From assembly GCA_025559845.1 (NCBI GenBank), contig CP048471.1, positions 62,001 to 126,000 on the forward strand: 64,000 bases of DNA, written 5' to 3'. How positions within the stretch are numbered: the stretch's first letter is position 1; each line of letters starts with the position of its first letter. Shown here in pieces: positions 1 to 11,308 of the stretch. This stretch comes from Agrobacterium tumefaciens (lineage in GTDB: Bacteria; Pseudomonadota; Alphaproteobacteria; Rhizobiales; Rhizobiaceae). A model generated the notes under the pieces. That model was not told the origin of the DNA. It worked only from the letters and a program-made list of their open reading frames with translations, and did no database searches. Made by a program: the position numbers and the translations under genes.

Positions 1-1242
<1,242 letters not shown>

Positions 1243-1275
1243 TCATGAAAATGGAAATAACGAAGAGGCAGAAAG

Positions 1276-1572
1276 TCAGGTGATCACGCCCATGACGTCG
1301 GCTTCCTTCATGATCAACAAGTCCTCGCCGTTGAATTTAATCTCGGTGCCCGACCATTTGCCGAACAAGATGCGGTCGCCGACTTGCACGTCGGGCGGGT
1401 TGAACTTGCCGCTTTCGTCGCGATCACCAGGGCCAACGGCAACGATTTCGCCTTCAGCTGGCTTTTCCTTGGCGGTGTCCGGAATGATGATCCCACCCTC
1501 GGTCTTACCTTCGGCCTCGATACGACGCACGACGACGCGGTCGTGCAACGGCCGGAAAACAGTAGTCAACAT
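1276..1572 (-). CDS. groES: Co-chaperonin GroES
   Basis: GroES is the heptameric 10-kDa lid of the GroEL chamber. The 98-residue product begins [17 protein letters not shown] and ends ADVMGVIT, matching the family length. It contains the mobile-loop segment [17 protein letters not shown] at about residues 20-36 and the core [14 protein letters not shown]. The frame is open for another 148 codons upstream, but the family length and the FRPLHDR start place initiation at the ATG at 1572. The gene is first in the groES-groEL operon, with a CIRCE operator 54 bp upstream of the start codon, so repression by HrcA and heat induction are expected. Confidence 0.97.
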   Translation of the reverse strand: MLTTVFRPLHDRVVVRRIEAEGKTEGGIIIPDTAKEKPAEGEIVAVGPGDRDESGKFNPPDVQVGDRILFGKWSGTEIKFNGEDLLIMKEADVMGVIT

Positions 1573-2016
1573 TTTGGGATTCCTCGACGGCAACGAAACC
1601 CAATGGCCGCTCCCGATAATGTATGTTAGCAGTCTAATGGTAAGAGTGCTAGCGAATTCGTATTGGCGGCGGGTCGCATAAGTTCTCATTCCGTTCGCCC
1701 TTAGCGTACGATTTTGCACTGCTCTTGTTCTGACCCCGAAGAGGATCTGCTGCGACAATTCCGGCGATGAGAGAAACTGGATCAGCGAAAGAAGCGACTG
1801 GAAAAGGAAGAGCAGCGCGATGCCGCCTAGCATGGAAAAGACGAAAGCGCCGAGCGGCACTGCGATAATGGCCGACAGGCCAAGCGCGCCGACCGCAAGA
1901 ACCAGCCCTGCGCCGAGGGCTGCAACGACAACAAGTCCCATCAGCGCCATGGGCAGGCGCAGCGAGAGGCCGCGACGGCTGCACCAGTGTCTAGGCCCGT
2001 ATTTCCTGGCAGTCAT
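1573..2016 (-). other. Open frame upstream of and in frame with groES, with hydrophobic stretch
   Basis: From an ATG at 2016 the frame stays open for 148 codons straight into groES. Its first half encodes a strongly hydrophobic stretch (about residues 20-80, including [20 protein letters not shown] and [15 protein letters not shown]) that looks like two membrane helices. The second half overlaps the CIRCE operator and presumed groES promoter and looks non-coding. It could be a small membrane protein whose stop was lost, or chance. No recognised family; low confidence as a gene. Confidence 0.2.
1626..1652 (-). promoter_or_regulatory. CIRCE operator of groESL
   Basis: The plus strand reads TTAGCAGTC, a 9-base spacer, then GAGTGCTAG. 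This matches the CIRCE consensus TTAGCACTC-N9-GAGTGCTAA with one mismatch in each arm and exact spacing. CIRCE is the binding site of the heat-shock repressor HrcA. It sits 54 bp upstream of groES, where a repressor site should be. Confidence 0.9.
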
Positions 2017-2121
2017 TTGGATGCGAACTTAGACCTGCCTAAAAGGACTTGAGTGCAAATTTGAACGCACCTAAGCCTACCCACACCTGAGATTAATCAA
2101 CCCTACGGTCGATTTCGTTCG

Positions 2122-2952
2122 TCATGACGTTCGACGAAATGAATCTTCTCCTCCTTCCAGAGACCTTGCTTGTCCGGGCGTCATGCCAAAGAACTCTCGA
2201 AAAGCCACACCAAACGCTGGAACGCTGTTGAATCCCGCAATTGCTGCAGCTTTCGTTGGCGTTGCACCGATAGAAAGAGCAGTCAAAGCTTCGGTCAATC
2301 GCGCCTGTTGCCGCCATTGCCGGAAACTGAGACCAGTTTCCGCACGAAACAGACGTGCAAGTGTGCGGCTGGACGCATTCCCAATTTCGGTCCACTCCTC
2401 CAGACCTCTATTGTCATGCGGTGTGTCGCGAAGTGCACTCACCACGCGCCTCAACCTGCTGTCCTTCGGAAGGGGCAGCCCCAGTGGCATGGTGGTGGAA
2501 TGTTCGATCTCGCTGATGACGAGCTCAGCGAGATGGTATCCTCGTCCGTCAGGTTTCCAGTCTACCGGTTCAGCACAGACTGCAACGATCAACTCACGCA
2601 GAAGCGGAGACACGACGATAACGCGCGACCGTGTACCCAGTCTGTCGGTCGCCTCCTCTCTGAGAAACAACTCACGCATAGCGACGGGCCCCTCCATACG
2701 GACTGCGTGTTCCAAGTCGGCGGGCAAGAGAAGCGCGGTGGTCGGAGGCACGACGTAGTTTGAGGTCCGTGTTTCCACGCGCATGACACCGCTGATCGCA
2801 TAGACAAGCTGCGCGCGCGGATGCGTGTGAAAACCTGTTGTCAAACCAGAGGGATAGTCGCGGGAAAAACCAACGATCGGCCTCTCTGCCGTTTCGAATG
2901 GCAGGATTTCCGCTTGTCTGGTTGGCGACAAAAATTGTCCAGATGTTTCCAT
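2122..2952 (-). CDS. AraC-family transcriptional regulator with N-terminal cupin domain
   Basis: A 276-residue one-component regulator. Residues about 35-100 form an AraC-type cupin sensor (FHTHPRAQLVYAISGVMRVET), and the C-terminal ~100 residues form the double helix-turn-helix, ending in the motif AAAIAGFNSVPAFGVAFREF followed by GMTPGQAR. It is divergent from the cupin-MFS-amiE genes, with only 62 bp between start codons, so it probably controls that cluster. The inducer is unknown; an amide or related compound is a guess from the neighbours. Confidence 0.88.
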   Translation of the reverse strand: METSGQFLSPTRQAEILPFETAERPIVGFSRDYPSGLTTGFHTHPRAQLVYAISGVMRVETRTSNYVVPPTTALLLPADLEHAVRMEGPVAMRELFLREEATDRLGTRSRVIVVSPLLRELIVAVCAEPVDWKPDGRGYHLAELVISEIEHSTTMPLGLPLPKDSRLRRVVSALRDTPHDNRGLEEWTEIGNASSRTLARLFRAETGLSFRQWRQQARLTEALTALSIGATPTKAAAIAGFNSVPAFGVAFREFFGMTPGQARSLEGGEDSFRRTS

Positions 2953-3014
2953 TCGACCAGTCTAGGCTTTTGCTTGCATCTTTCAAGGATGCGGAGCGAA
3001 GGAAGGAAAAAAAG

Positions 3015-3443
3015 ATGAGCACAGGGCTCTTTCAAGAAATCGGCTACGTCACTGCGGATCAACTGGTCGACGGACCTATCACGCCAGGCCAAAACCGTCG
3101 CAAGGCGTTGGAAGCGGGCAATCTCTGGGTGGGACAATGCCACGTCACGGCACTGGATGCCCCAAGCCAGTGGCACCACCACCAGGAATTCGACAGCGTC
3201 ATGTACATGCTGTCCGGGCGCATTCGCGTCGATTTCGGCGAGAATGGCGATCAGTCCTTCGAGATCGGAAAAGGCGATTACGCCTACTTCCCGCGACGCG
3301 CCATCCATCGCTGCCAGATTCTCGAGGGCGGCGACGACGTCCACTACGTTTTTGTCCGTGTCGGCGAGGGTGAGACCGTTGTCAACGTGGGCGGCCCGGG
3401 CGGCTTTGCTCCGGAAGTAAAAACGGCGGCAAAAGTCGCCTGA
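3015..3443 (+). CDS. Single-domain cupin protein
   Basis: A 142-residue conserved-barrel protein. The metal-binding cupin motif is visible as WHHHQEFDSVMYMLSGRIRV (about residues 53-72), followed by GDYAYFPRRAIHRCQ, which supplies the last histidine. The ATG at 3015 follows a purine-rich AGGAAGGAAAAAAAG. An upstream in-frame extension to 2838 would run back into the divergent araC gene and is unlikely. Cupins of this type bind or isomerise small molecules or act as accessory proteins; the substrate cannot be read from sequence. It is the first gene of a probable unit with the MFS transporter and perhaps amiE. Confidence 0.8.
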   Translation: MSTGLFQEIGYVTADQLVDGPITPGQNRRKALEAGNLWVGQCHVTALDAPSQWHHHQEFDSVMYMLSGRIRVDFGENGDQSFEIGKGDYAYFPRRAIHRCQILEGGDDVHYVFVRVGEGETVVNVGGPGGFAPEVKTAAKVA

Positions 3444-3584
3444 GAAAGCGCTGAACGCTTTCACGATGCAATTGGCGGCGGCCCTGAGGGAGATCGAGCG
3501 GCCGCCCCCTAGGTCATGATGGAGATGAATTCCTGCGCATCGCAATTGGTCGCGACCGCAGTCTGCACAAAAAGGGGAATAAAA

Positions 3585-4868
3585 ATGAGTGACATAATGT
3601 CAGCCTATCCACTTGCCGAACAGCGAAGCAATACCTCCAGAGGAACGGTCATTGCGGCGACACTTGGCAATCTGTTCGAATGTTTCGATCTTTATATCTA
3701 CGGCATCATGGCGGGCACGATCGCCAAACTTTACTTTCCAACCGGCAATGACACCGTCTCCCTGCTGCTGTTCCTGGGAACCTTCGGTGTAACGTTCTTT
3801 ATGAGACCGCTCGGCGCGATCTATCTCGGTAATCTCGGCGACAGGATCGGCCGCAAGAAAGTGATGAGCCTTTCCCTGTTTCTGATGACAATCGGAATGC
3901 TGATCATCGCACTTGCGCCAACCTACTCCGCGATCGGCGTGCTTGCGCCCCTTCTCGTCGTTGGAGGAAGAATGCTGCAGGGTTTTTCTGCCGGTGGCGA
4001 ATACGGTAGCGCAACGGCACTTCTTGCCGAACACAACCCGCAAAAACGCGGCTTCCTTTCAAGTTGGCAAACAGCAACACAGGGCCTGGCGATGATGCTG
4101 GCCGCAGCTTTTGGCGCATATCTCGCATGGGCATTGACGCCTGCCGAGTTCGAAAGCTGGGGTTGGAGAATTCCATTCCTGTTTGGCGCGTTGCTTGGTC
4201 CGATCGGCCTCTACATCAGACGCGGCACATCGGAATCCTCCGAGTTCACGGAGACAACACGCACAGAAACGCCAATGCTGGATATGCTGAAACTGCAAAA
4301 AACGCGGATTTTGTCTGCGGCCGGCATGATTATTCTCGCGACCATCACGATCTGGATGTCGGTGTTCATGCCCACCTATGCGGTGAAGCAGTTTCATGTT
4401 GACCCTGCAACGGCATTCTTTGGCACCATTGTTACGGGAGGCACCATCTTCGTGCTCTCTCCACTCATCGGTTACCTCTCCGATTTCATCGGCAGAACAA
4501 CCACGATGATTGTCGCCGTCATCGCAACGATCATACTGGCCCATCCCGCATTCGCGCTTCTGCAGCAATCGCCGACCTTGAATACACTCGTAACGGTACA
4601 GGCCATATCGGGTGCATTGATTGCCCTTTATTTCGGCCCCTTACCGGCGCTTATGGCAGAAATTTTTCCGGCGAAGAACAGAACGAGCGGTCTTTCCCTC
4701 AGCTATAATCTTGGCGTCACGATTTTTGGCGGTTTTGCGCCTTTCGTCCTGACCGGTATCGGCTCCATCACTGCCGATCCGCTTGCGCCGAGCTATTACG
4801 TCATCCTCGGCGCCATATTGAGCGGCATCGCGATCTTCGTTGCGCGAACACGCCTTGGGGTGCGGTGA
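3585..4868 (+). CDS. MFS transporter, metabolite:H+ symporter (MHS) family
   Basis: A 427-residue inner-membrane permease with twelve predicted membrane segments. The N-terminal GNLFECFDLYIYG and the loop 2-3 motif GDRIGRKKVM are typical of the MHS branch (ShiA/ProP/KgtP type), which imports organic acids, betaines and similar solutes with protons. The start MSDIMSAYPLAEQ at 3585 is preceded by AAGGGGAAT; an earlier ATG at 3516 lacks a ribosome site. It lies between the cupin gene and amiE, so it may import the substrate or take up the acid product of amide hydrolysis (inference). Confidence 0.85.
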   Translation: MSDIMSAYPLAEQRSNTSRGTVIAATLGNLFECFDLYIYGIMAGTIAKLYFPTGNDTVSLLLFLGTFGVTFFMRPLGAIYLGNLGDRIGRKKVMSLSLFLMTIGMLIIALAPTYSAIGVLAPLLVVGGRMLQGFSAGGEYGSATALLAEHNPQKRGFLSSWQTATQGLAMMLAAAFGAYLAWALTPAEFESWGWRIPFLFGALLGPIGLYIRRGTSESSEFTETTRTETPMLDMLKLQKTRILSAAGMIILATITIWMSVFMPTYAVKQFHVDPATAFFGTIVTGGTIFVLSPLIGYLSDFIGRTTTMIVAVIATIILAHPAFALLQQSPTLNTLVTVQAISGALIALYFGPLPALMAEIFPAKNRTSGLSLSYNLGVTIFGGFAPFVLTGIGSITADPLAPSYYVILGAILSGIAIFVARTRLGVR

Positions 4869-5039
4869 CACCACCTCTACCCAAGGCACGCCTTGTCTCC
4901 AGACGGTCATCGAGAACGTGAAACCACAGCAAGGGGCTCCGTGGGAGACCCGCTGATGTTCCTTGCTGCGAACTTTCACGGCGACTGGCTACATCGATAA
5001 TTCGACTAAAAAAATCAATGTTATAAATGAGGGAAACAA

Positions 5040-6077
5040 ATGTATCACGGCGATATCAGCAGCAGCAACGACACGGTCGGAGTGGCCGTAGTCAACTACA
5101 AGATGCCGCGCCTTCACACCCGCCAGGATGTGCTCGAAAATGCGCGGAAGATTGCCAGTATGGTTGAAGGAATGAAGATCGGGCTTCCCGGAATGGACCT
5201 TGTCATATTCCCGGAATACTCGACCCACGGCATCATGTACGACCAGGATGAAATGTATGAAACCGCCTCCCAGGTCCCCGGCGAGGAAACGGCGATTTTT
5301 GCCGAGGCATGCCGCAGGTCGAAAGTATGGGGTGTCTTCTCGCTGACAGGTGAGCGGCACGAAGACCATCCTAAAAAGGCGCCTTATAACACGCTCATTC
5401 TCATCAATAGTGAGGGTGAGATCGTGCAGAAGTACCGCAAGATCATGCCCTGGACACCGATCGAAGGATGGTATCCGGGAGACCGCACCTACCTATCCGA
5501 AGGCCCGAAAGGCCTCAAGATCAGCCTCATCATCTGCGACGATGGAAACTACCCGGAGATCTGGCGCGACTGCGCGATGCGTGGGGCTGAGCTCATCGTT
5601 CGTTGCCAGGGTTACATGTATCCCGCGAAAGAGCAGCAGGTGCAGATCTCGAAGTCGATGGCCTGGGCCAACAATTGCTACGTGGCGGTCGCAAATGCCG
5701 CGGGCTTCGACGGCGTCTACTCCTATTTCGGTCATTCTGCGATTATCGGATTCGATGGGCGCACTCTTGGCGAATGCGGGACCGAGGAAAACGGCATCCA
5801 ATATGCCCAGCTTTCCGTCTCGGCGATCAGGGATGCCCGCCGCAATGGCCAGTCCCAGAACCATCTCTTCAAGCTCTTGCACCGAGGCTATACCGGCATG
5901 ATCAATTCCGGTGATGGCGATCGCGGTATCGCAGAATGCCCCTATGGCTTCTACGCGAAATGGGTCAGTGACCCGGAGGGAACACGGGAGATGGTCGAGG
6001 CACTGACGCGCCCGACAATCGGAACAGACGAGTGCGCGATCGACGGCATCCCGAACGGCAGGCGCAGCAACTACTAG
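5040..6077 (+). CDS. amiE: Aliphatic amidase
   Basis: Hydrolyses short aliphatic amides such as acetamide or propionamide to the acid and ammonia (EC 3.5.1.4), in the cytoplasm. The 345-residue product matches the AmiE family from end to end, starting with [20 protein letters not shown]. The nitrilase-superfamily catalytic residues stand at the family positions: Glu59 in FPEYS, Lys134 in KYRKIMPW, Glu142 in IEGWYPG and Cys166 in [21 protein letters not shown] ribosome site precedes the ATG. The upstream MFS gene and divergent AraC regulator suggest an amide-use cluster. Formamidase AmiF is the nearest alternative, but the N-terminus is that of AmiE. Confidence 0.95.
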   Translation: MYHGDISSSNDTVGVAVVNYKMPRLHTRQDVLENARKIASMVEGMKIGLPGMDLVIFPEYSTHGIMYDQDEMYETASQVPGEETAIFAEACRRSKVWGVFSLTGERHEDHPKKAPYNTLILINSEGEIVQKYRKIMPWTPIEGWYPGDRTYLSEGPKGLKISLIICDDGNYPEIWRDCAMRGAELIVRCQGYMYPAKEQQVQISKSMAWANNCYVAVANAAGFDGVYSYFGHSAIIGFDGRTLGECGTEENGIQYAQLSVSAIRDARRNGQSQNHLFKLLHRGYTGMINSGDGDRGIAECPYGFYAKWVSDPEGTREMVEALTRPTIGTDECAIDGIPNGRRSNY

Positions 6078-6262
6078 GCTCGAAAGCCATGGCACCCGGT
6101 CCGAGCTTCGCGCCGGGTGCTACGCGAGCCGATCGTTAGTCGAGAATGACTGAGATACTGGCGTCGTCATGATGCTTTGTCTGATTGGCGACAAACATTG
6201 GCGGGACGGCGAACTCTTCCACCTCATAGTTTGCGCGTCCAAAATACAGTGAAGGCTTTAAA

Positions 6263-6931
6263 ATGGATTTGACCAACTGGCTGGGCGTCGCAAAGCCGTC
6301 TCGGAAAGTTCTCAACGGCAACTATGCCCGTCTGGAACCTCTGGAAGCGGGAAAGCACAGAGATCAGCTTTATCGTTCGACAATCGCACCCGGAGCGGAT
6401 GATCGGTTCCGCTTTCTGTTCGAAGCGGCACCCAGCCAAAACAGCGAATTCGATAGCTGGCTGGAAAAGGCATCCTCCTCGGATGACCCGATGTTCTTCG
6501 CGGTCATCGATCAGAGAACCGGATTGGTCGAGGGGCGTCAGGCGCTCATGCGCATTGATGCGACGCATGGCGTGGTCGAGGTTGGCAATATCCTGTGGGG
6601 GCCAGTGATCGCCAGAAGCACCGTGTGTACCGAAGCTCTCTTTCTGTTCGCACAATACATATTCGACGAGCTTGGTTACCGCCGTTTCGAGTGGAAATGT
6701 CACAACGACAACGAGCCTTCCAAGAAGGCTGCCGCGCGGTTCGGCTTCCGGTTTGAAGGAATTTTCCGCAATCACATGGTCATGAAGGGCCAAAATCGCG
6801 ACACAGCATGGTTCGCCATGACAAGTGAGGATTGGCTTTCCATCAAAAAGGAATACGTCCGTTGGTTGAGGCCGGAAAACTTTGACGCCAACGGCGCACA
6901 AAAAAGCAGGCTGTCCGTCCAGGATGCCTGA
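6263..6931 (+). CDS. GNAT-family N-acetyltransferase (RimJ/RimL type)
   Basis: A 222-residue acetyl-CoA-dependent acetyltransferase of the RimJ/RimL branch. The visible core includes NGNYARLEPLEAGKH near the N-terminus, VVEVGNILWGP (strand 4 region), and GYRRFEWKCHNDNEPSKKAA followed by RFGFRFEGIFRNHMVMKGQNRD, the classic motif B and C-terminal end of this group. These enzymes acetylate protein N-termini or small amines; the acceptor is unknown. It stands alone, 186 bp after amiE on the same strand. Confidence 0.88.
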   Translation: MDLTNWLGVAKPSRKVLNGNYARLEPLEAGKHRDQLYRSTIAPGADDRFRFLFEAAPSQNSEFDSWLEKASSSDDPMFFAVIDQRTGLVEGRQALMRIDATHGVVEVGNILWGPVIARSTVCTEALFLFAQYIFDELGYRRFEWKCHNDNEPSKKAAARFGFRFEGIFRNHMVMKGQNRDTAWFAMTSEDWLSIKKEYVRWLRPENFDANGAQKSRLSVQDA

Positions 6932-7369
6932 AAGAGTAGTCTCGCACGTTTACCGAAACGACGAGACGGAATCCCATCGTTAACACCTCGTCGGCAAACG
7001 AAGATGACTGGGTGTTCGCCCCTCGATCAACGAACTGCTGTCGCTCCAATATGGCCGTTTCTCGGGATTTGTTGTCCTTCTCGCGGGCGCAATTCTTTTC
7101 CGGTCGTTCCAAAAACCCTTGCTTAAAAATCTTTTCAGGCAGGTGACGACATGGGCGAAGGCAACGCAGGCGAAAACAAGATGGCATCTGCGACCTGACG
7201 CGTCCTGATAGATGATGGCTGGGTTAAAGCTGCTGGGTGGATGAAGACATGGGATAAAGCTCTCCGGCCGGGAGCGCTTTGCCGCGTATCTCCCCTCCTT
7301 GCTGGGCGGCCGATGGTCAAGTTGTCTAGGCAGGTCTTGCGCGGACGGTGATAACGGCGCGAATATCGA
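6932..7369. other. Intergenic stretch, no clear gene
   Basis: No gene with a convincing start lies here. A plus-strand frame ending near 7205 would encode a short hydrophobic-then-basic peptide (SGFVVLLAGAILF, then KATQAKTRWHL), but no ATG with a ribosome site opens it; it may be a remnant of a small membrane protein. Confidence 0.35.
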
Positions 7370-7594
7370 TCAACGTGCGCGGGCGCGTTTGGCAAGCAGA
7401 GCGGAGGTTGCCGCGGTACGATCCGACAATTCCTTCGCAAGACGGGCTTCCCGAAGGCGCAGGGTCTTTGCATCTCGGGATTGCGCTATGGAATCGAGCT
7501 CCTCAAGCGCTTTTTCCTTTGCGAAGAACTGTGTCTGGATATGGCTGAAGGCGAGTTCGGCCTTCTGGCGGGAAATACTGTATTTTTCTGTCAT
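7370..7594 (-). CDS. Small conserved hypothetical protein downstream of cspA
   Basis: A 74-residue, highly charged and probably helical protein (MTEKYSISRQKAELAFSHIQ to the C-terminal ALLAKRARAR). No catalytic motif is visible. It follows cspA on the same strand, separated by the hairpin terminator at 7627-7661. Composition suggests a coiled or extended helix; function unknown. An in-frame extension upstream to 7870 would overlap cspA and is rejected. Confidence 0.65.
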   Translation of the reverse strand: MTEKYSISRQKAELAFSHIQTQFFAKEKALEELDSIAQSRDAKTLRLREARLAKELSDRTAATSALLAKRARAR

Positions 7595-7626
7595 GGGTGT
7601 TCCGATGATGATGCTCGGAGAGCGAG

Positions 7627-7661
7627 CGAAAAACAAAAGGCCAGGCAATTTGCCTGGCCTT
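7627..7661 (-). terminator. Rho-independent terminator after cspA
   Basis: On the minus strand AAGGCCAGGC and GCCTGGCCTT pair around a short AT loop (7637-7661) and are followed by TTTTGTTTTT. It lies between cspA and the small gene at 7370-7594, so it should end or attenuate the cspA transcript. Confidence 0.85.
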
Positions 7662-7724
7662 GATTGGGTTGGTGTGCTTCCGGCAGTGCCAGTACATCCG
7701 TGGTCAAAGGGAAGCGCAGACCCG

Positions 7725-7934
7725 TTAGGCAGCTTGCAGATTGCAGGCCGACATTTTGCCTGACTTGTTGTCGCGCTCCAGCTCGAAGCCGATCTTCTGA
7801 CCTTCGACGAGTTCGCGCATGCCTGCGCGCTCAACCGCGGAGATGTGGACGAACGCATCGGTGCCGCCATTGTCAGGCTGAATGAAGCCGAAGCCCTTGG
7901 TGGAATTGAACCATTTAACTGTGCCAGTGGTCAT
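7725..7934 (-). CDS. cspA: Cold-shock protein CspA
   Basis: A 69-residue single cold-shock domain that binds single-stranded RNA/DNA and acts as an RNA chaperone. Both RNA-binding motifs are intact: RNP1 as KGFGFI (about residues 13-18) and RNP2 as AFVHIS (about 27-32). The start [18 protein letters not shown] at 7934 is the family start. Its long gene-free upstream region (7935-8492) is compatible with the long 5' leader of regulated cold-shock mRNAs (inference). A strong terminator follows. Confidence 0.96.
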   Translation of the reverse strand: MTTGTVKWFNSTKGFGFIQPDNGGTDAFVHISAVERAGMRELVEGQKIGFELERDNKSGKMSACNLQAA

Positions 7935-8492
7935 GATGAACCCTTTCATAGCGATAAAGAAACCACAGCACTTATGCGCTGCGGAGGATAATAGCGATTT
8001 TGAAAGGAAAGGTTCGTTCAGAACGCGGTGCCATACGCGTGACAAGCAGAGCTAAGCAAGCAAATTCGATTGCCCCTTATATCCTGGCTCTGCTGGAGTG
8101 TCAACTATTGGTTTTTGACGAAATTTCATCTCGCCACAAAGTTGTCTCCCTCCTAGAAGGCGTGTGGCCTTCCATCGCCTTGTTTTCCGCGCAATCCGGG
8201 CGCATGGTTAGGCTTCGTCATGCTGGCCGCATGGCGCTGCGGTGTCAGAAAGGCGCCGTCTTCTTCCCTTCGTCCGATTGCAAATGTTTGCGCAAGCGCT
8301 GCGGTGTCATTTTTGACCATGCCGCGAAGTTTGACTCATCGCGAGAGGCGCGTGCCGGTAGCGGCGATCATAGACCATCAGCCATTTCTTTATGCCTCCG
8401 CGTAACGTTCGTCCGGCGGCGATAGCGGTGCAGAATAAACGGGCTCCACGCGAACGAAATCCGCGTGCCAGTTCCATACGAAAGGCAACACC
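7935..8492. other. Gene-free divergent region between cspA and the DUF1488 pair
   Basis: A 558-bp stretch between divergent genes. Frames in it have poor composition and no ribosome sites, and I see no protein or tRNA. Part is probably the cspA promoter and 5' leader. Confidence 0.5.
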
Positions 8493-8771
8493 ATGGAAAC
8501 GTGTAACGAACACCGGCGCCAGGCGCTAAGGATAGAGACCTGGGAGAACGAAGGCGGCGCTCCCGTCTCCGATACGCTCGAGACCCAATATGGAAGACGG
8601 ATCGAGAGGGATAAAAGCTGGACGATATACCATGTCTTCACCGGCGTGCCGGTGCGCATCGGCCGCCGCAGGCTGACCCATCTCAGCATAGCGGAAGCGA
8701 CCGATGGCATGCTGTCCCTCAACCGGCGCAACGCCTTGCGCAGGAAAGAGCGCACGGGGAGCAAGTCATGA
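8493..8771 (+). CDS. Hypothetical protein coupled to DUF1488 gene
   Basis: A 92-residue protein of unknown function, moderately basic, with the segment RIETWENEGGAPVSD near residue 15. A similar WENEGGA motif occurs in the protein at 14567-14980, suggesting a small rhizobial family. AAAGG precedes the ATG. Its stop overlaps the next start as ATGA at 8768-8771, which supports translation as a pair with the DUF1488 gene. No signal peptide or catalytic motif is visible. Confidence 0.65.
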   Translation: METCNEHRRQALRIETWENEGGAPVSDTLETQYGRRIERDKSWTIYHVFTGVPVRIGRRRLTHLSIAEATDGMLSLNRRNALRRKERTGSKS

Positions 8772-9037
8772 CGCTCGCTTTCCCCAACACGGCCCGCAGT
8801 TTTGACGACGTGCGTAAAGCGGTTCGCTTTTTCGGCTATGACGGCATGTTTGAAATCCGGTTTTTTGTCGAGGCCGAAGCGCTCGCCGAGGGCCGGGGAC
8901 AAGCCATGAGCATGTCGGAAGCCCAGTGCCTTTCCTCTTTCGACGCGATGCGCACGGCCATCTATGCCGCGGCACAGAAGGTCTACGCCAAATCGCGTCG
9001 AAACATGAATATCCTGACAGCCTCCGACCTCGATTAA
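8768..9037 (+). CDS. DUF1488 family protein
   Basis: An 89-residue protein of the DUF1488 family. The pattern LAFPNTARSFDDVRKAVRFF, then MFEIRFFVEAEAL, FDAMRTAIYAAAQKVY and a final LTASDLD follows this family from end to end. Its function is unknown; members are common as small stress-associated genes in alphaproteobacteria. Coupled by an ATGA overlap to the preceding gene and convergent with katE. Confidence 0.8.
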   Translation: MTLAFPNTARSFDDVRKAVRFFGYDGMFEIRFFVEAEALAEGRGQAMSMSEAQCLSSFDAMRTAIYAAAQKVYAKSRRNMNILTASDLD

Positions 9038-9115
9038 CTGTCGCCAGATATTATTCGTTTCCCGAAGGTGCCGACGTCACCAAGCGCGGCATCGCTGCCG
9101 TGCCCGCTGGTGATT

Positions 9116-11263
9116 TCATTTCACTGGCGGCGGAGCCTTTCCGAGCTTTACTGAAGGTTCCCGACCCCAGACACGCAGCTTGCCGAGGTTCGATACGAAG
9201 CCGGCGAGGCCTTCCTCCCCGGGGAGGGCAACGGTGCCCTCATCAAGAGCGTCGGCAATGCCGGCTTTTTCCAGCAAGGACAGCGCTGACTGATCATAGC
9301 CGATGAACTTGCAGTGCTGGAAAGCATCGGCCACGAAGTCCCGTGCCGTTGCCTCAGTGACCAGATCGTCTATCGCTTCGGCGGAGGTCAGCAGTGCGAC
9401 CGCATCGAAAAGAACGGACGGCCCGCCATCGATCATGTGATGGGCCTCAAACCAGCTTCCATCCGAGGCCGTGACGCCGCCGACCTTCGGCGCGATCAGC
9501 TCGCAGACGGCTTTCTCCTTGGCAATCGCCGATATCAGGCCATTCAGCAGCTTGGCATCGACCCCATCGGTGACGAGGATACCGAGCTTGCGGCCTTCGA
9601 AGCGCTTAGGGCCGCGCTCCACGATGCTGAGCGCTTGTGAGGGCTCCAGATCCTGACGGGTCGGCATGGCTGCATCCGCCGGCTTCGGCATCGACTTGAA
9701 TCCCAGCTTCTGCGCAACGGTGGTTGCCAGCGTCTCGTCAATGTTCATCAGATGCGACACCATGCGTTCGCGGATAACAGGTGTCTCCACCTTGCTTAGT
9801 TCGAATGTCAGGGCGGCAACGATGTGACGCTGTTCGGGTGGTGTCTGGCTGATATAGAACTGTCGTGCCTGGCTGTAATGATCGGCAAAGCTCTCGGGGC
9901 GAAGCCGCGCCTTGCTTCCCTGTTCTTCCGCCGGAAAATGCCGATAGCCGCGGCTTGGTGATTCCCGCGGACCTTCACCAAACGAGTTCGGCTGGTAGTT
10001 CGCCCTGCCGACAGGATTGCGCATGGCCATGTGGCCATCCTGCTGGAAATGCGCGAAGGGACACTTCGGCGCATTGATGGGCAGGTGGGTGAAGTTTGGC
10101 CCGCCAAGCCGTTTCAGCTGGGTGTCGAGATAGGAGAAGTTCCGGCCCTGCAACAGCGGATCATTGCTGAAGTCGATGCCCGGCGGCACGTTCTGGGTCA
10201 TGAAGGCGACCTGCTCGGTCTCGGCGAAGAAGTTGTCGGGCATGCGGTCAAGCACCAGCCGTCCGATCGGCTGCGGCTTCAGTATTTCCTCGGGGATGAT
10301 CTTTGTCGGGTCGAGGACGTCGAAGTCGAAGCTGTCGGCAAAGTCCTGGTCGAACAGCTGTACCTGCAATTCCCATTCCGGGAAGTTGCCGGCTTGAATG
10401 GCCTGCCAGAGGTCGCGGCGGTGGAAATCGGGATCGGCACCGTTGATCTTGACCGCCTCGTTCCAGGCGACCGACTGAAGCCCCAGCTTCGGCTTCCAGT
10501 GGAACTTGACGAAGGTCGATTCGTCCTTGGCATTGACCAGGCGGAAGGTGTGGACGCCGAAACCTTCCATGAAACGGAAGGACCGCGGTATAGTCCGGTC
10601 CGACATCGCCCACATGATCATGTGCATGCTTTCCGGCGTCAGGCTGATGAAGTCCCAGAACGTGTCATGGGCGGTCTGCGCCTGCGGAAACGCCCGATCC
10701 GGTTCCTGCTTGGCGGCATGGATCAGGTCAGGGAACTTGATGGCGTCCTGAATGAAGAACACCGGAATATTGTTGCCGACGAGATCCCAGTTGCCTTCCT
10801 GGGTGTAGAGCTTGACGGCGAAGCCACGCACATCGCGCGCAAGGTCGGCAGAACCCTTGTTGCCGGCAACCGTTGAGAAGCGGACGAAGGCTGGTGTCTT
10901 TTCGCCCGCTCGCTGCAGGAAATCCGCCCTGGTATAGGCAGAAAAGGATTCGAAGGTCTCGAAGAAGCCATGCGCGCCGTAACCGCGTGCATGCACCACG
11001 CGCTCGGGAATGCGCTCGTGGTCGAAGTGGAAGATCTTCTCACGGAAATGGAAATCATCCACGACCAGCGGCCCGCGCGCCCCGATCCGCAGAGAATTCT
11101 GGTCGTCGGCAACCGGCCCGCCCTGGGCGGTTGTCAGCACAGACGCGTCTGTTTCGGCCGCCTGATGCAGCTCGCCGCCGGCGCCGCGCTCCAGCTTCTG
11201 GTCGTGAATAGTGACGGTCTCGGTCTTGTCTTGCGGTGTTTTGCTGTTGGTCGTCTTTGTCAT
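9116..11263 (-). CDS. katE: Catalase HPII, large-subunit monofunctional haem catalase
   Basis: Breaks down hydrogen peroxide to water and oxygen. The 715-residue length fits the large-subunit clade 2 catalases (E. coli KatE, 753). The catalytic histidine is His91 in [16 protein letters not shown], followed by the haem-pocket segment [15 protein letters not shown], the asparagine region [17 protein letters not shown] and the proximal tyrosine in [13 protein letters not shown]. The last ~150 residues form the extra flavodoxin/DJ-1-like domain of this clade ([20 protein letters not shown]). The ATG at 11263 follows AGGAGGCAC; a longer frame to 11353 would include a hairpin terminator and is rejected. 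Confidence 0.96.
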   Translation of the reverse strand: MTKTTNSKTPQDKTETVTIHDQKLERGAGGELHQAAETDASVLTTAQGGPVADDQNSLRIGARGPLVVDDFHFREKIFHFDHERIPERVVHARGYGAHGFFETFESFSAYTRADFLQRAGEKTPAFVRFSTVAGNKGSADLARDVRGFAVKLYTQEGNWDLVGNNIPVFFIQDAIKFPDLIHAAKQEPDRAFPQAQTAHDTFWDFISLTPESMHMIMWAMSDRTIPRSFRFMEGFGVHTFRLVNAKDESTFVKFHWKPKLGLQSVAWNEAVKINGADPDFHRRDLWQAIQAGNFPEWELQVQLFDQDFADSFDFDVLDPTKIIPEEILKPQPIGRLVLDRMPDNFFAETEQVAFMTQNVPPGIDFSNDPLLQGRNFSYLDTQLKRLGGPNFTHLPINAPKCPFAHFQQDGHMAMRNPVGRANYQPNSFGEGPRESPSRGYRHFPAEEQGSKARLRPESFADHYSQARQFYISQTPPEQRHIVAALTFELSKVETPVIRERMVSHLMNIDETLATTVAQKLGFKSMPKPADAAMPTRQDLEPSQALSIVERGPKRFEGRKLGILVTDGVDAKLLNGLISAIAKEKAVCELIAPKVGGVTASDGSWFEAHHMIDGGPSVLFDAVALLTSAEAIDDLVTEATARDFVADAFQHCKFIGYDQSALSLLEKAGIADALDEGTVALPGEEGLAGFVSNLGKLRVWGREPSVKLGKAPPPVK

Positions 11264-11308
11264 GGTGTGCCTCCTGAATTGGAAGGGGCCTATCGCGGCC
11301 CAGAAATG

